NCBI GenBank assembly: GCA_028681335.1
Contig: JAQUIT010000011.1
Span: 1-64,000 of the forward strand
Length of the DNA stretch: 64,000 nt
Source of the DNA: Desulfuromonadaceae bacterium
GTDB lineage: Bacteria > Desulfobacterota > Desulfuromonadia > Geobacterales > Pseudopelobacteraceae
Direction: 5' to 3'
The notes beneath the pieces were generated by a model, which saw nothing but the letters and a program-made list of their open reading frames with translations, ran no database searches and was not told the DNA's origin. Below are positions 8,922-18,940 of this stretch, in pieces. How positions within the stretch are numbered: position 1 is the stretch's first letter; the number at the start of each line of letters is the position of its first letter. The position numbers and the translations under genes were made by a program.

Positions 8922-10136
8922 TCACGGAGTTTTTATTTTCAGAGTTACAATAAAACGGCTACCACCAACAGGTACGTGCTCAGCCCGCAGGCGACCATCC
9001 AGCAGCAGAGCGTTCTGACGAGCAATGGCGAGTCCGAGTCCGGCACCTTCATGGCGACGGTTGAGCGAACAATCCCCCTGCACAAACGGTTCGAAGATCC
9101 GCTCCAGCATCCCCTCCGGAATTCCGACACCACTGTCGGTTAACGTACAAACCAGCGCATCACCCTCTTCTGCAGAGAACGTACGGGAGACCGCCAATGT
9201 CACGGCACCGTGCCCGGTAAACTTGAGTGCGTTGCCAAGCAGAATATCAAACAGGCGCCGCAGTTTTTCCCGGTCAGTCCAGATCTGATGAGGCAGGTCA
9301 TCCTCTAGCTGCAGCGAAAGCGCAAGCCCTTTCCGCATAAAGAGCGGTAGTTGTTCCGTAACTATAGACTGCAGGGTGGAGGGCAATTCGATCAGTTCAT
9401 GATGAAGGGCTCCATCACCATGGACACCCTGAGCATTAAACGCCAGCAACTGATTAATCAACGTCATCATGTTATCCGCCGACTGGCGTGCCATGACGAT
9501 GTACTCTGACGCAGCTCCGGTCACCCCCTCTTCAGTCAACAGCTCAAGAGCACCAATGACACCATTCATCGGAGTGCGCATTTCGTGTGAAATAGTAGAC
9601 ATAAAGGCACTTTTGTCTGTAGCGGCCTGCTGAAGCGCCGTTCGAGCAAAATCCAGTTCGGCCATGGACTGTTTCAGTTCGGCCGTTCGCCTGGCCACTG
9701 TTTCTTCCAGTTCCGCACGATAGTTTTTTTCCATCCGCTTAAGATTGCGATAATTAACCGCCCGCATAACTATTTTGCGCAGATGGTCAAAATCAAATGG
9801 CTTACAGACAAAATCGAAGGCCCCTTTTTTAATGGCCTCAACGGCCATCTGCAATTGTGCATGGCCTGTCATCAGGATTACCGGAATTTCCGGCCAGGAA
9901 TCGTGTACCCGCCCCAAAAAAGAAATTCCGTCCTCACCGGGCATCATGACATCACTGATAATGGCATCAAAAGATTCTATCACCAGCTTTTTACAGGCTT
10001 CCTCCACATTCTCGGCACATGCGATGCGGAAACTGTTCTGAAAACAGAGCGAAATCATTTGCCGGATTTCAGGCTCGTCATCCACGATCAGTATATTCGG
10101 CAACTTTTGTTCTGCGGATTGTGTGCTTTCAGTCAT
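8922..10136 (-). CDS. Response-regulator/histidine-kinase fusion (REC-HisKA-HATPase)
   Basis: With the ATG at 10136 the protein has 404 residues; a TTG at 10154 is possible. The N-terminal receiver (about 15-130) has Asp in AIISDVMMPGEDG and ends with FVCKPFDFDHL. A coiled coil leads to the HisKA box [16 protein letters not shown], with His at about 181. The ATPase domain carries [11 protein letters not shown] and TDSGVGIPEG. No membrane segment is seen, so it is cytosolic. This layout suits a kinase whose activity is set by another kinase or by CheA. Confidence 0.92.
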   Translation of the reverse strand: MTESTQSAEQKLPNILIVDDEPEIRQMISLCFQNSFRIACAENVEEACKKLVIESFDAIISDVMMPGEDGISFLGRVHDSWPEIPVILMTGHAQLQMAVEAIKKGAFDFVCKPFDFDHLRKIVMRAVNYRNLKRMEKNYRAELEETVARRTAELKQSMAELDFARTALQQAATDKSAFMSTISHEMRTPMNGVIGALELLTEEGVTGAASEYIVMARQSADNMMTLINQLLAFNAQGVHGDGALHHELIELPSTLQSIVTEQLPLFMRKGLALSLQLEDDLPHQIWTDREKLRRLFDILLGNALKFTGHGAVTLAVSRTFSAEEGDALVCTLTDSGVGIPEGMLERIFEPFVQGDCSLNRRHEGAGLGLAIARQNALLLDGRLRAEHVPVGGSRFIVTLKIKTP

Positions 10137-10269
10137 GATTGAATTCCCAGACAACCCTCTCCCGCTCCCTTTAGGCCCCAGACGGCTTATCGGCGGAGAA
10201 CTTTTCTTAAGCCTCCCTCACTTGACAAGGGGCGATTGAGGCGGGTTGTGTTTCGGTGCAATCTGCTAC

Positions 10270-10734
10270 TTATTTAAAATCTTTCTTCGTTGAAATCACA
10301 AAATCCCTCTGGGCAGCGTCCTTTTGATGACAACCAAAACAGGTACTGACCGGATCAAGACCGGCCGGTTTACCATCGACACCGAAGCCTGCAAAGAGCC
10401 AACCACCGGTTGCCGTTTGGCGCCTGTCCTTCTGCATCAGAACAACCATATTTTTGGGGCCGTCAACGGCCGGACTTCCCTTAATAGAAAAGGACTCAAC
10501 CACGATACGGCTCCCCTCAGGAAACCTGTTATCGGCCAAATACCCTCTCTGTGCTTTTTTGTCGGCATAGATATAATGAATGCCATAAAAGAGTGAGTTT
10601 TTATCGGTGACAACCTTGCGCTCGCTTTTCTTCCAGACAGCATACCCCTTGGGAAGCACTGGAGAAGCGGCTCCGGATACGATACTCGTAATACAGAGCA
10701 GTAAAAGTGACATCAGAATAACAGCAAATTTCAT
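10270..10734 (-). CDS. Cytochrome P460-family periplasmic haem protein
   Basis: A Sec signal peptide (about 1-22, hydrophobic ILMSLLLLCITSIVSGA) precedes a 130-residue domain of the cytochrome P460 type, a family typified by the hydroxylamine-oxidising P460 proteins. A single haem c site, CFGCH, lies near the C terminus. The spread of KGYAVWKKSE at the start and FAGFGVDGKPA before the haem site fits the family. Its ATG overlaps the stop of the DHp-only gene by four bases, so the two are coupled. A role in redox or nitrogen-species sensing for the adjacent MCP is only inference. Confidence 0.75.
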   Translation of the reverse strand: MKFAVILMSLLLLCITSIVSGAASPVLPKGYAVWKKSERKVVTDKNSLFYGIHYIYADKKAQRGYLADNRFPEGSRIVVESFSIKGSPAVDGPKNMVVLMQKDRRQTATGGWLFAGFGVDGKPAGLDPVSTCFGCHQKDAAQRDFVISTKKDFK

Positions 10735-11111
10735 AACAAAGCCCCATCGCGAGTATTATTAGCGGGCACTATATCATTAATAGTTTTTTTGTCACGCACC
10801 GATCTATCGGCAGAAAACGGACCATCAGGATGATCGACCGGACGACTGTTCACCTGTTCGAATGTTCCGGCCTGCATCAGCCTGTCAGACAATTCAGCAG
10901 CATGCTCGGCAGAGGCGCGTATCAGTGCCACGTACTGCAACAGCTCGCCATTAGCCGGGTCATCCTTGTTGATAAGCGAACAGGCTCCCAAAACCGTTGT
11001 CAGGATATTGTTAAAATCATCCGCCATCTTTCCCGCCAGAGCGGCCATTGATTCCGGGGTCTGGCGGGGAGAAGAGGAAGAAGCTGTATGTCTGGTTCGA
11101 GTTTTTTTCAT
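10731..11111 (-). CDS. DHp-like protein lacking the phospho-acceptor histidine
   Basis: Of 126 residues, about 18-90 align by eye with the dimerisation helices of HAHDFNN-type histidine kinases: LAGKMADDFNNILTTVLGA. The position normally held by His is Asp (ADDFNN for AHDFNN). There is no ATPase domain, and the last 40 residues look unstructured. It could be a phosphotransfer-dead docking partner or the remnant of a kinase. It is flanked by an MCP gene and the P460 gene, with which it overlaps by four bases. Confidence 0.65.
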   Translation of the reverse strand: MKKTRTRHTASSSSPRQTPESMAALAGKMADDFNNILTTVLGACSLINKDDPANGELLQYVALIRASAEHAAELSDRLMQAGTFEQVNSRPVDHPDGPFSADRSVRDKKTINDIVPANNTRDGALL

Positions 11112-11184
11112 GGCGTTTTATCAAGGTCAAGGGGCGCACTATGTACAACACCCTTGACCCTGCCTTTCACCTCTACCAGCAGTT

Positions 11185-13671
11185 TTAGTATTTTTCAAAC
11201 TCGTCATCCATATGATCCGGGCCTGCCTGACCAAGCTGCAGGTTGATACCCCCACCGGCAGAACGTTTGGCTTGTGGTGGAGCAGCGATGCTCTTGGTGT
11301 GGGCAATCTGAACCTTATGGGCCAGTTTCTTGGGTGCGGTTGTTGTGCGATTTCCGGCCTGGCTACCGATATCGAAGAAGCTGATGGACTGCTGCAGCTG
11401 TTCAGCCTGACTGGAGAGCTCTTCAGAGGTGGAAGCCATCTCTTCACTGGCGCTCGCATTCTGCTGAATAACCTGATCCAGCTGTTGAATGGCCTTGTTG
11501 ATCTGCTCGGCACCGGTATCCTGCTCTTTGCTGGAGGCGGTGATCTCCTGAACAAGTTCAGCGGTTTTCTGAATATCAGGCACCATACGGGTCAGCATTT
11601 CACCAGCCTGTTCGGCAATTGACACACTTCTGGTAGAAAGCCCGGATATCTCACCTGCTGCCGATTGGCTCCGTTCGGCCAACTTGCGAACCTCGGAGGC
11701 GACAACCGCAAAGCCTTTGCCATGTTCACCGGCACGAGCGGCCTCAATGGCGGCATTCAGGGCGAGCAGGTTGGTCTGGCGGGCGATCTCTTCGATGATG
11801 GATATTTTGGTGGCGATTTCCTTCATGGCGGCCACGGTTTCAATAACCGCCTTGCCGCCTTCCTTGGCATCGACCGAACTCTTGATGGAGATTTTCTCTG
11901 TCTGCATCGCGTTATCGGTATTCTGACGGATGCTCGAGGCCATTTCTTCCATACTGGAAGAAATCTCTTCGGCAGAAGCGGCCTGCTCAGTGGCCCCCTG
12001 CGACATCTGCTGAGCAGTTGAAGAGAGTTCCTGGCTGCCGGATGCGACATTGTCGGCAGCGGTTTGAACTTCCATGACGACTTCTTTGAGTTTAGCTACC
12101 ATGGAGGCGAGTGATTCCATCAGGTTGTCATTGTCGCTTCGCTTTTTGAGATCCACCAGCAAATTTCCTTGGGCTACCTGTTTGGCAGCATCGGTAATTC
12201 CTTTCAGAGCGTCAATATTCTGTTTTATTGAGCCATTGATCTGTTCAAAGTTTTTAGAAATAGCCTGAGTGTCCTCGTCACTTGCTGCAACCACCGTATT
12301 GACGTTCAGGTCGCCAACGGACAACAGCTCAAGATTGACAAGCAATTTACCAACTTCATGACTTTGGAATTGCGCCTGTTTGTCGGCAATGCGGGCCGCC
12401 TTTTTGACGGCCGTCTGGTCTGAAACCACCTCAAATGCGGCAATAATAGTACCGTTATCATCCTTGATCGGGACGCCGGTGTAATCGATATCAAGGTTGA
12501 GTGAACCGGGATGGGCATCTGTGGAGCTGCTGGAAAGTTGCCCGGATGACATGGCCCGCTGGCAGGCACACTTGTCAGTCTTGCAGTCCGAGGTACGGAA
12601 ATGGTCATAGCATTTGGTGCCGGTAACCTGTTGCTGACTCCGGCCACCGACATCGGCGCCCAGTTTGTTCATATAGAGTATATTGAAGTCACGATCGATA
12701 AGCATTGCCGGTGCCGGCATGACATCCAGCAGACCAACCAAACGGTCGATGGTGTGGTTCACCCCGTCCACGATCTTGCTAAAGTCACCCTGATGTTTAC
12801 CGGCGTCAGCACGGGTATTCAAACGTCCTTCCATTGCCGCCTTGGCCAACAGATCGGCATCAGCCACCAGTGCCTTGATTGCATCAACCATCTTCTTCAT
12901 GGCGGCCATGACGCTGGTGGTATCACCGGCTGCAAGCGTAATTTCCCGACTCAGGTCCCCAACGGCGACAAGATTCGCTACCTCACCAACCTCTCTCGGA
13001 TCGGCGCCCAACTGACGTAGCACGGTACGGGTAAGGAAAATGGCGGTAAAAATGGCTAATACTATCGCCACCACGCCCAGACCCAACATAATGTTTTTAG
13101 AATTCTGATAGGTTGCAGTAGCTTCCTCGTGACGCATATTATTACGCTCCACGTTATGCTCACTCAGGTCATGAATGAGTTGTAGCATTACCCTCTCTGC
13201 CGGCGCAGATTCCTTACTTAAGAGCTGACCTGCCTCAGCGTCTTTATTGGCAAGAGCCAGTTCAATCACCCTGTTGCTCAATGTGCGGGAGATGACAATA
13301 CTGTCCTTGAGTTTACTGATTATCTCCAAAGATTTGGCGTCATTTTTATTCGTCAGCTCCTCAAGCGCTTTAAAACTCTTTGAGTAATCCTCACGGAATT
13401 TGGTAATCCGTTGCTGGTATTCCCGCTTCTTTTCAGGAATGTTATTGATAATGATGTTCCGTACATTAACACCAATATTAGTGATACTCAGTTGCATGTC
13501 ATTGAGGTGATTAATTCTGGTCAAGTTGACCGTTACAATCCGCTCCAGATTAGCGTCGAGAGATGACAGGCCCCTGATCCCGATGCCGGTCAGCACCAAC
13601 AAAAGAACCGTCAGCAACCCAAAACCGAGCATCAGTCGTTTACTTAGGTTCATACTATTAATCCAGTTCAT
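11185..13671 (-). CDS. Transmembrane MCP with a cysteine-bearing PAS domain
   Basis: The 828-residue receptor begins after AAGGAGG. Membrane helices lie at about 13-32 and 194-214, with a helical periplasmic sensor between. HAMP follows at about 215-270 and a PAS domain at about 312-425. The PAS region contains Cys354, Cys363, Cys368 and Cys370 in a spacing that could hold a metal or act in redox sensing. A second HAMP-like linker leads to the signalling domain, whose sequence is nearly identical to that of the MCP at 1944-3629. It ends MDDEFEKY, a CheR/CheB-type tether. The cheW at 13741 lies just upstream. Confidence 0.92.
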   Translation of the reverse strand: MNWINSMNLSKRLMLGFGLLTVLLLVLTGIGIRGLSSLDANLERIVTVNLTRINHLNDMQLSITNIGVNVRNIIINNIPEKKREYQQRITKFREDYSKSFKALEELTNKNDAKSLEIISKLKDSIVISRTLSNRVIELALANKDAEAGQLLSKESAPAERVMLQLIHDLSEHNVERNNMRHEEATATYQNSKNIMLGLGVVAIVLAIFTAIFLTRTVLRQLGADPREVGEVANLVAVGDLSREITLAAGDTTSVMAAMKKMVDAIKALVADADLLAKAAMEGRLNTRADAGKHQGDFSKIVDGVNHTIDRLVGLLDVMPAPAMLIDRDFNILYMNKLGADVGGRSQQQVTGTKCYDHFRTSDCKTDKCACQRAMSSGQLSSSSTDAHPGSLNLDIDYTGVPIKDDNGTIIAAFEVVSDQTAVKKAARIADKQAQFQSHEVGKLLVNLELLSVGDLNVNTVVAASDEDTQAISKNFEQINGSIKQNIDALKGITDAAKQVAQGNLLVDLKKRSDNDNLMESLASMVAKLKEVVMEVQTAADNVASGSQELSSTAQQMSQGATEQAASAEEISSSMEEMASSIRQNTDNAMQTEKISIKSSVDAKEGGKAVIETVAAMKEIATKISIIEEIARQTNLLALNAAIEAARAGEHGKGFAVVASEVRKLAERSQSAAGEISGLSTRSVSIAEQAGEMLTRMVPDIQKTAELVQEITASSKEQDTGAEQINKAIQQLDQVIQQNASASEEMASTSEELSSQAEQLQQSISFFDIGSQAGNRTTTAPKKLAHKVQIAHTKSIAAPPQAKRSAGGGINLQLGQAGPDHMDDEFEKY

Positions 13672-13740
13672 ACTTCCCTCCTTGTATTTGTGGTATGCCG
13701 TGTCTGTTTAAAATGATACTTCGCTTGATGTGCTTATTAA

Positions 13741-14211
13741 TCAACTCTGCACCATAGCCAATTCAGCGTCGGAAAAGACTTTATCTATATCGAGGATCAT
13801 CACAAAACGTTCGTTGTGTTTCCCCATTCCCTTAATAAACTCGGTGTTAAGATGGGTACCTATGTGCGGCGCGGCTTCGATCTGTGATGGTTCCATCTCG
13901 ATTACCTCCTGAACACTGTCAGCCAGGGCCCCCAATACAGTCGTCTCACCATCCATCGTCACTTCAACGACAATAATACATGTATTGACAGTCTGGGCGG
14001 TCTCCTGCATGCCGAACTTCAGACGCAGGTCAATCACCGGCACCACACAGCCGCGCAGATTGATTACACCGCGCATAAAATCGGGTACCTGCGGCACCTT
14101 AGTGATACTCGGCAGTTCCAGAATTTCCCGTACCCTGGCGACATCGACGGCAAACACCTCGTCAGCCAGTGTAAAGGTTAAATATTGGGTAGCCTGTAAC
14201 TCTTCAGCCAT
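13741..14211 (-). CDS. cheW: CheW adaptor (second copy)
   Basis: The start at 14211 follows GGGAGGAG, and the product has 156 residues. It shares with the copy at 1404-1880 the sequence from EVFA to REILE and the VINLRG.VVPVID motif, with few replacements, which indicates a recent duplication or shared selection to bind the same CheA. It stands directly upstream of the PAS-containing MCP and is likely co-transcribed with it. Confidence 0.94.
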   Translation of the reverse strand: MAEELQATQYLTFTLADEVFAVDVARVREILELPSITKVPQVPDFMRGVINLRGCVVPVIDLRLKFGMQETAQTVNTCIIVVEVTMDGETTVLGALADSVQEVIEMEPSQIEAAPHIGTHLNTEFIKGMGKHNERFVMILDIDKVFSDAELAMVQS

Positions 14212-14542
14212 CACGCTCCTCCCGTTCTGCCTTGATAGATGCAAATTAACTTTCTATGTGTTTACATCAAGTGTGCCAACGAGGGGAAAATGTGAATTAT
14301 AAATGATGAATGGCTAATTTAAGCGGGACCGCGGATGTTTCGAGGGGCTGTTAAAAAAGAATTGAGAACATGGCCTTGTGTAACATGTGACACAAGGCCA
14401 TGTTACATGTTACACAAACAGTGTAACAGTTTATACGCAGATGTTTTGAACAAAAATCAGGTACGGCAACAACCTTCATCTCAGCAATCTATTCAGTTAC
14501 AAAAAATACACCTTATTTATTCAGACACTTAATACAGTCCAC
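14212..14542. other. Non-coding gap of 331 bases upstream of cheW
   Basis: No convincing gene is present on either strand. The side nearest cheW is AT-rich and may contain its promoter, but no clear -35/-10 pair stands out. The middle holds a strong set of palindromes described separately (14367-14427). The remainder up to the FapA gene is AT-rich without recognisable motifs. Confidence 0.6.
14367..14427. promoter_or_regulatory. Palindrome array with repeated GTGTAAC half-sites
   Basis: A perfect 15-base-pair stem (14367-14381 with 14390-14404) encloses an 8-base loop. Inside and beside it, the unit GTGTAACATGTGACAC (14378-14393) recurs on the other strand at 14402-14415. A further GTTACAC/GTGTAAC pair spans 14409-14427. 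No T-run follows, so it is unlike an intrinsic terminator. The layout looks like a multi-site operator, perhaps for the NtrC-type regulator at 16078 or for another dimeric regulator. Confidence 0.5.
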
Positions 14543-15991
14543 TTATGTCCTCAGCGCCATTTTTTGTTCGCGCACAAAGGCCAGCTCAATATCTGTCGCT
14601 TTGACATCCAGACTGGTCATCGATAAAAAACGAAGCCCTCCTTCGATACTGTTTTCAATAACCGAATGCGGGCCATCCTTCTGCTCATTTATCTCTTCAG
14701 TCACACTGCCAACAGTGAGATGTACATTTTCATAAATCACCGCCTTAGCATTGATCTTGGCGTTGGCGCGCGAGTCTGCCTTGTTCCGGATAGCCATGAT
14801 ACTATCGGTCAAGGCGGCAGACGTTTTCCTCAGTTCAGCAATCTCGGTCAGAGACTGGGAGTTTTTCGCTTTCTCCTGTGTTTCGGCAAGTGACGCAAAC
14901 AACCCTTCCAACAATTCAACATCATGATAATCAACTCCGGCGTGCAACTTTGTATGCTGTGACGATGCCGAGCCGAGTTTTTTTGCCTCAATACCGCCAA
15001 GCGCAATATACGAACCGCCGGAGATGGCCCCTTTATCAACAATGATCCGCCCGAGCGTTCTGATGGTACAGTTATGAATTTCAACATCGACAATAACATC
15101 ACCGGCGCACTCTACGATCACATCATGGATAAAATGGGCCCGCAACGTCCCACCGCAGGTAATGGTGGCGGTATCCTGGCCATCCATGCCACAGAAGGTG
15201 ACATCGCCATCACTGACAATATTGCAGACACCAATATTACCAGTAACGGTTAACCCCTTGGAGGCCGTAATATCAAAATGGTCCAGCACATCACCACGTA
15301 CTTCAACAACGCCTTTGAAATTGATCGAACCGATCCTGAAATTCACGTCCCCCTTGACAAGATACTCTTCCTCAACGGAAATCTCTGCCGCTGAACAACA
15401 GAGGCGACCGGTTGCAGAGGCAATAAGGAGAGCGCCGTCCTCCTCGGCACGGATGTTTTTTCCGATCTTCACATGCAGCGGCTTGCCCGGCTGAGCCGGA
15501 ATCGGTTGGCCCATGATGTTTTTACCGGGTATGCCCGGTTCTGCCGGAATAATGCGGCCTATTTCATCGCCGGAATAAACATTGATAAATGCTTGTACTA
15601 TATGCATATCAACTTTTGTTATATCCTCCTCCCCGCTTCTGACAGCTGCTGAAGACTGGACTGACAGCGAGAGGTGCTCATCGGCCCCGGCAACAGGTTC
15701 TATTCCTGAAGCCAGCAACACATCCAACTGCTGCTGCCCTGCGGTTGCCTTAAGGACAAAACCATCGAAGGCATCCCGGTCAATCCCCTCATGAACATTA
15801 TACTGTTTCAGAAAGGCCGTCAGCTCTTCACCGGTCATCATAGAGCCCTGATCATGCGGGACATAACTGCAGCGGCACTCCAGACCGCTGTCGGGAATCC
15901 GTATATAAAGGCTGTAACCGAGCTTTTTGATTTCATTGCCGCCAATCGCGAGCGGTGGAGAAGAGTCTGCCGGTTCGTGTTGATCAGTCAT
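14543..15991 (-). CDS. FapA/DUF342 family protein
   Basis: With the ATG at 15991 after AAGGAGG the product has 482 residues. The N-terminal part and the PGIPGKNIMGQPIP segment near residue 165 are typical of DUF342 (flagellar assembly protein A) proteins. A run of short repeating strands (about 225-360; VEVRGDVLDHFDITASKGL and similar) indicates a right-handed beta-helix. It is followed by a coiled coil (about 360-410). The role of the family is unclear; in Vibrio FapA affects flagellar localisation. Its position between an NtrC-type regulator and chemotaxis genes fits a motility-linked job. Confidence 0.85.
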   Translation of the reverse strand: MTDQHEPADSSPPLAIGGNEIKKLGYSLYIRIPDSGLECRCSYVPHDQGSMMTGEELTAFLKQYNVHEGIDRDAFDGFVLKATAGQQQLDVLLASGIEPVAGADEHLSLSVQSSAAVRSGEEDITKVDMHIVQAFINVYSGDEIGRIIPAEPGIPGKNIMGQPIPAQPGKPLHVKIGKNIRAEEDGALLIASATGRLCCSAAEISVEEEYLVKGDVNFRIGSINFKGVVEVRGDVLDHFDITASKGLTVTGNIGVCNIVSDGDVTFCGMDGQDTATITCGGTLRAHFIHDVIVECAGDVIVDVEIHNCTIRTLGRIIVDKGAISGGSYIALGGIEAKKLGSASSQHTKLHAGVDYHDVELLEGLFASLAETQEKAKNSQSLTEIAELRKTSAALTDSIMAIRNKADSRANAKINAKAVIYENVHLTVGSVTEEINEQKDGPHSVIENSIEGGLRFLSMTSLDVKATDIELAFVREQKMALRT

Positions 15992-16077
15992 CGTACCCTC
16001 CTTGTTAGCAAACAAGATCCATCAACCAATAGTGCCATTCGAGCTTCCCTCCAGCGTGGGGAGTGAAAGAAACACTC

Positions 16078-17799
16078 CTATTCCGCAGCCGCTCCCATCT
16101 GCCGATAAAGCGTCATACGACTGATGCCGAGCAATCTGGCTGCGCGGGCCTTATTGCCATCCGACGCGGTCAGCGCCTCGGCAAGCGACAGCTTGGCAAC
16201 CGGAGCGGAGGAGAGTGAAGGTGAATATTTTGTTACAGCGGGGGTAGCGATGGGCTGACTCTGGAGCAGATCCTGCGGCAGGTCATCGATAGTAATAGTT
16301 GTTGCCTTACAGACTATGCAGGCGTGCTCAATAGCATGTTCCATCTCGCGCACATTGCCGGGCCAGCCGTATGAACGAAACAGTGCCATAACATCATCCG
16401 ACACAGCGACAACTGCCTTGGACAGCTTACCGTTGAATTGGGTAATAAAATGTGCAGCCAGCTGTTCGAGATCGTCGCAACGTTCCCGCAAGGGGGGCAG
16501 ATCAAGACGAACGACATTCAGACGGTAATAGAGATCCTGGCGAAAGGTCCCCTGAGCGACTTTTTCAGCCAGGCTCTGGTTGGTGGCGGCAACGATGCGC
16601 ACATCTACCTTGATTGAGGACGACTCCCCCACACGCTCAAATTCACTTTCCTGCAGTACACGCAGTAAACGCATCTGGATCGCGGGCGAAACGTCACCTA
16701 TTTCATCCAGAAAGAGTGTGCCGCCGTGAGCTTTCTGAAAACGCCCGATCTTATCAGATATGGCACCGGTAAAAGCACCGCGAACATGGCCGAAAAGTTC
16801 ACTTTCCAGAAGAGACTCGGATAGCGCCGAACAGTTCACCTTTACGAACGGCCCCCTGGAGCGCACACCGCAGCCATGCAGTGCCGCAGCGACCAGCTCT
16901 TTGCCGGTACCGCTCTCACCATTGATCAGGACGGTGCTGGGGACATCTGCAAGCGACTCAATCAGTCTATAAACCCGCTGCATCGCAGCAGAGGCACCGA
17001 TAATACCGTGAAACCTGCCGCGCAACTGAAGCGACCGCTCCAGCGCCACAAGCTCGGTTTCATCTCGGATAACAGCCACCGCCCCTCTGGCTGTGCCGTC
17101 AATTTCAGTCACCGGCGTAGCAGTCAGGCTGATGATACGTGTTTTGCCGGAGGAAGGATGACACTCGATGCGCCGGAGTGAGCGGGGAACATTATTTTTC
17201 AGCACATCAAGCATGACGGTTTGACACGCATCGCTGCAGCCAAGATGTATCGCGGCGGCATCACTTCCAATCAGTTCGGGGCTGTAGCCGCAAACACGCT
17301 CTGCAGTCGAGTTAAATTGCACCAGGCGTCCATCCCGATCGATCATGACAATACCGTCAGCAACTGTCCGGAAAATGGCATCCAGGTTAGCTCGATTGCG
17401 TTCCCGTTCATCACTGAGTGCCTTTGCACCCAAGGCATGCCGTGTGACAGCGATCAGCGTTTCGTAACGCACCGGCTTGGTAATATAATCAAAAGCGCCA
17501 AGCCGCACCGCTTCGGCCGCTGATTCTACCTGTGGACAACCGGTAAACATAACCACCTGCGTAACCTGTTCCGTCTCCTTGATTTCACGCAACAGATCAA
17601 GCCCGCTCTCACCTGCAAGCATGATGTCAGTAAAAACCAGATCGTAGCAGGTGCTCTGCAGAAAACCCCTGGCGTCAGAAAGGTTGGCGGCAACATCAAC
17701 CAGATATCCCTCTTTTTTCAGCAGGGTCCCCAGCGTAAAACGGATGCCCTCCTCATCATCGACCAACAGAATTTTTTGTTGTGCTTGCAGCATCGGCAC
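16078..17799 (-). CDS. NtrC-family sigma-54 activator with receiver and PAS domains
   Basis: The 573-residue protein contains a receiver (about 8-125; Asp in LVFTDIMLAGESG), a PAS domain (about 140-260), an AAA+ domain with Walker A GESGTGKE near 298, the sigma-54 contact loop GAFTGA near 343 and GGTLFLDEIGD near 366, and a Fis-type helix-turn-helix ending SRMTLYRQM. All parts needed to activate sigma-54 promoters are present. The PAS domain could add a second input. No kinase gene is adjacent. It may control the FapA and chemosensory genes downstream. Confidence 0.94.
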   Translation of the reverse strand: MPMLQAQQKILLVDDEEGIRFTLGTLLKKEGYLVDVAANLSDARGFLQSTCYDLVFTDIMLAGESGLDLLREIKETEQVTQVVMFTGCPQVESAAEAVRLGAFDYITKPVRYETLIAVTRHALGAKALSDERERNRANLDAIFRTVADGIVMIDRDGRLVQFNSTAERVCGYSPELIGSDAAAIHLGCSDACQTVMLDVLKNNVPRSLRRIECHPSSGKTRIISLTATPVTEIDGTARGAVAVIRDETELVALERSLQLRGRFHGIIGASAAMQRVYRLIESLADVPSTVLINGESGTGKELVAAALHGCGVRSRGPFVKVNCSALSESLLESELFGHVRGAFTGAISDKIGRFQKAHGGTLFLDEIGDVSPAIQMRLLRVLQESEFERVGESSSIKVDVRIVAATNQSLAEKVAQGTFRQDLYYRLNVVRLDLPPLRERCDDLEQLAAHFITQFNGKLSKAVVAVSDDVMALFRSYGWPGNVREMEHAIEHACIVCKATTITIDDLPQDLLQSQPIATPAVTKYSPSLSSAPVAKLSLAEALTASDGNKARAARLLGISRMTLYRQMGAAAE

Positions 17800-18023
17800 T
17801 GATAGTCACCTCTTTAGTCATTCCCCGCCCCCCCTGATGGCGGCTTAAACGGTGGGTCTTAGTCACAAATCTGAGGGGTGCAAACGTATTAGCCTTTTTT
17901 GAATATAGTACATTTTATTACTGTGCAAGAGAATTATATCTAAAAACCGGCAACAATATTGACCTGACCTGCAGAGTAAGGTACTTTACCGGCAGATAGA
18001 GAGAAGGAAGGAAGTACCACGAC

Positions 18024-18491
18024 ATGCAACGTCCCTCATGGGATCAGTACTTTATGGACATAACCCGCCTGGTGGCAACCCGCTCAACCTGTCTGAGACG
18101 GCAGGTTGGCGCTATTCTGGTCAAGGATCGCAACATTCTGGCCACCGGATATAATGGCGTACCATCAGGAATAAGCCACTGCGAGACTGTCGGCTGCTTG
18201 CGCGAACGGCTCAAAGTACCATCGGGCGAACGCCATGAGCTCTGTCGCGGCCTGCATGCCGAGCAGAACGCCATCATCCAGGCCGCCCGGCACGGCATAA
18301 ATATCGATGGAGCCACCCTCTACTGCACCACCATGCCCTGTATCATCTGTACAAAGATGTTGATCAACGCCGGTATCACAACGGTTGTTTATTCCGAGGG
18401 GTATGCAGATGATCTGGCCCGCGAAATGCTGGCAGAAACCGGCATCAAAATAATTCACTTCACCTCTGAAAACCCGGAGACTACAGCGTGA
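18024..18491 (+). CDS. dCMP deaminase (ComEB-like cytidine deaminase)
   Basis: The 155-residue zinc enzyme deaminates dCMP to dUMP for dTTP synthesis. The zinc-site motifs are visible: HAEQNAI with its catalytic Glu, and [10 protein letters not shown] with paired Cys. Family-typical [11 protein letters not shown] opens the protein and [10 protein letters not shown] follows. An AGAAGGAAGGAAG tract precedes the ATG. It is divergent from the NtrC-type gene and overlaps nrdR by four bases (GTGA), linking two nucleotide-metabolism functions. Confidence 0.93.
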   Translation: MQRPSWDQYFMDITRLVATRSTCLRRQVGAILVKDRNILATGYNGVPSGISHCETVGCLRERLKVPSGERHELCRGLHAEQNAIIQAARHGINIDGATLYCTTMPCIICTKMLINAGITTVVYSEGYADDLAREMLAETGIKIIHFTSENPETTA

Positions 18492-18940
18492 AATGCCCCT
18501 TCTGCAACAATCTTGACAGCAAGGTCGTAGATTCGCGCCCCGACAAAGGCGGTTCCGCCATAAGACGTCGCCGTGAGTGCGAACAGTGCAGTAAACGCTT
18601 TACTACTTTCGAGCGGATCGAAGAGATGCTCCCGCAGGTCTGTAAAAAGGATGGCCGCCGCGAGCCGTTTGACCGCATGAAGATTATCAATGGCATTGTC
18701 AAAGCCTGTGAGAAGCGGCCCATCTCCAAACCAGACATCGAAGTTCTGGTTGACCGCCTGGAAACACGACTGCAGGAATCAACCGATCGGGAGATTTCAA
18801 CCACAACTATCGGCGAGTGGGTCATGAAAGAACTGCACGGCATGGATGAGGTTGCCTATGTCCGTTTTGCCTCAGTCTACCGTTCGTTCCGCGATATCAG
18901 CGAGTTTATGCAGGAACTGCAGGAACTGCTCAAGAAATAA
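18488..18940 (+). CDS. nrdR: Transcriptional repressor NrdR
   Basis: This 150-residue regulator of ribonucleotide reductase genes starts with GTG inside the dCMP deaminase stop. The zinc ribbon is complete (MKCPFCNN with [17 protein letters not shown]), followed by the ATP-cone domain from about residue 48. Length and layout match the family. It senses dATP/ATP and represses nrd promoters. Its position in front of ribD is frequent in bacteria. Confidence 0.97.
   Translation: MKCPFCNNLDSKVVDSRPDKGGSAIRRRRECEQCSKRFTTFERIEEMLPQVCKKDGRREPFDRMKIINGIVKACEKRPISKPDIEVLVDRLETRLQESTDREISTTTIGEWVMKELHGMDEVAYVRFASVYRSFRDISEFMQELQELLKK

Noticed and set aside
10187-10194. GCCGATAA on the minus strand, a perfect sigma-28 -10 box ahead of the receiver-kinase gene
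   Set aside because: No matching TAAA -35 element lies at the expected spacing, so it was not called a promoter.
10155-10269. CCTCCC...CTTGACAAGGGG-like tract
   Set aside because: It resembles part of the fold-back repeat at 32125 but has no matching second arm; too weak to call.
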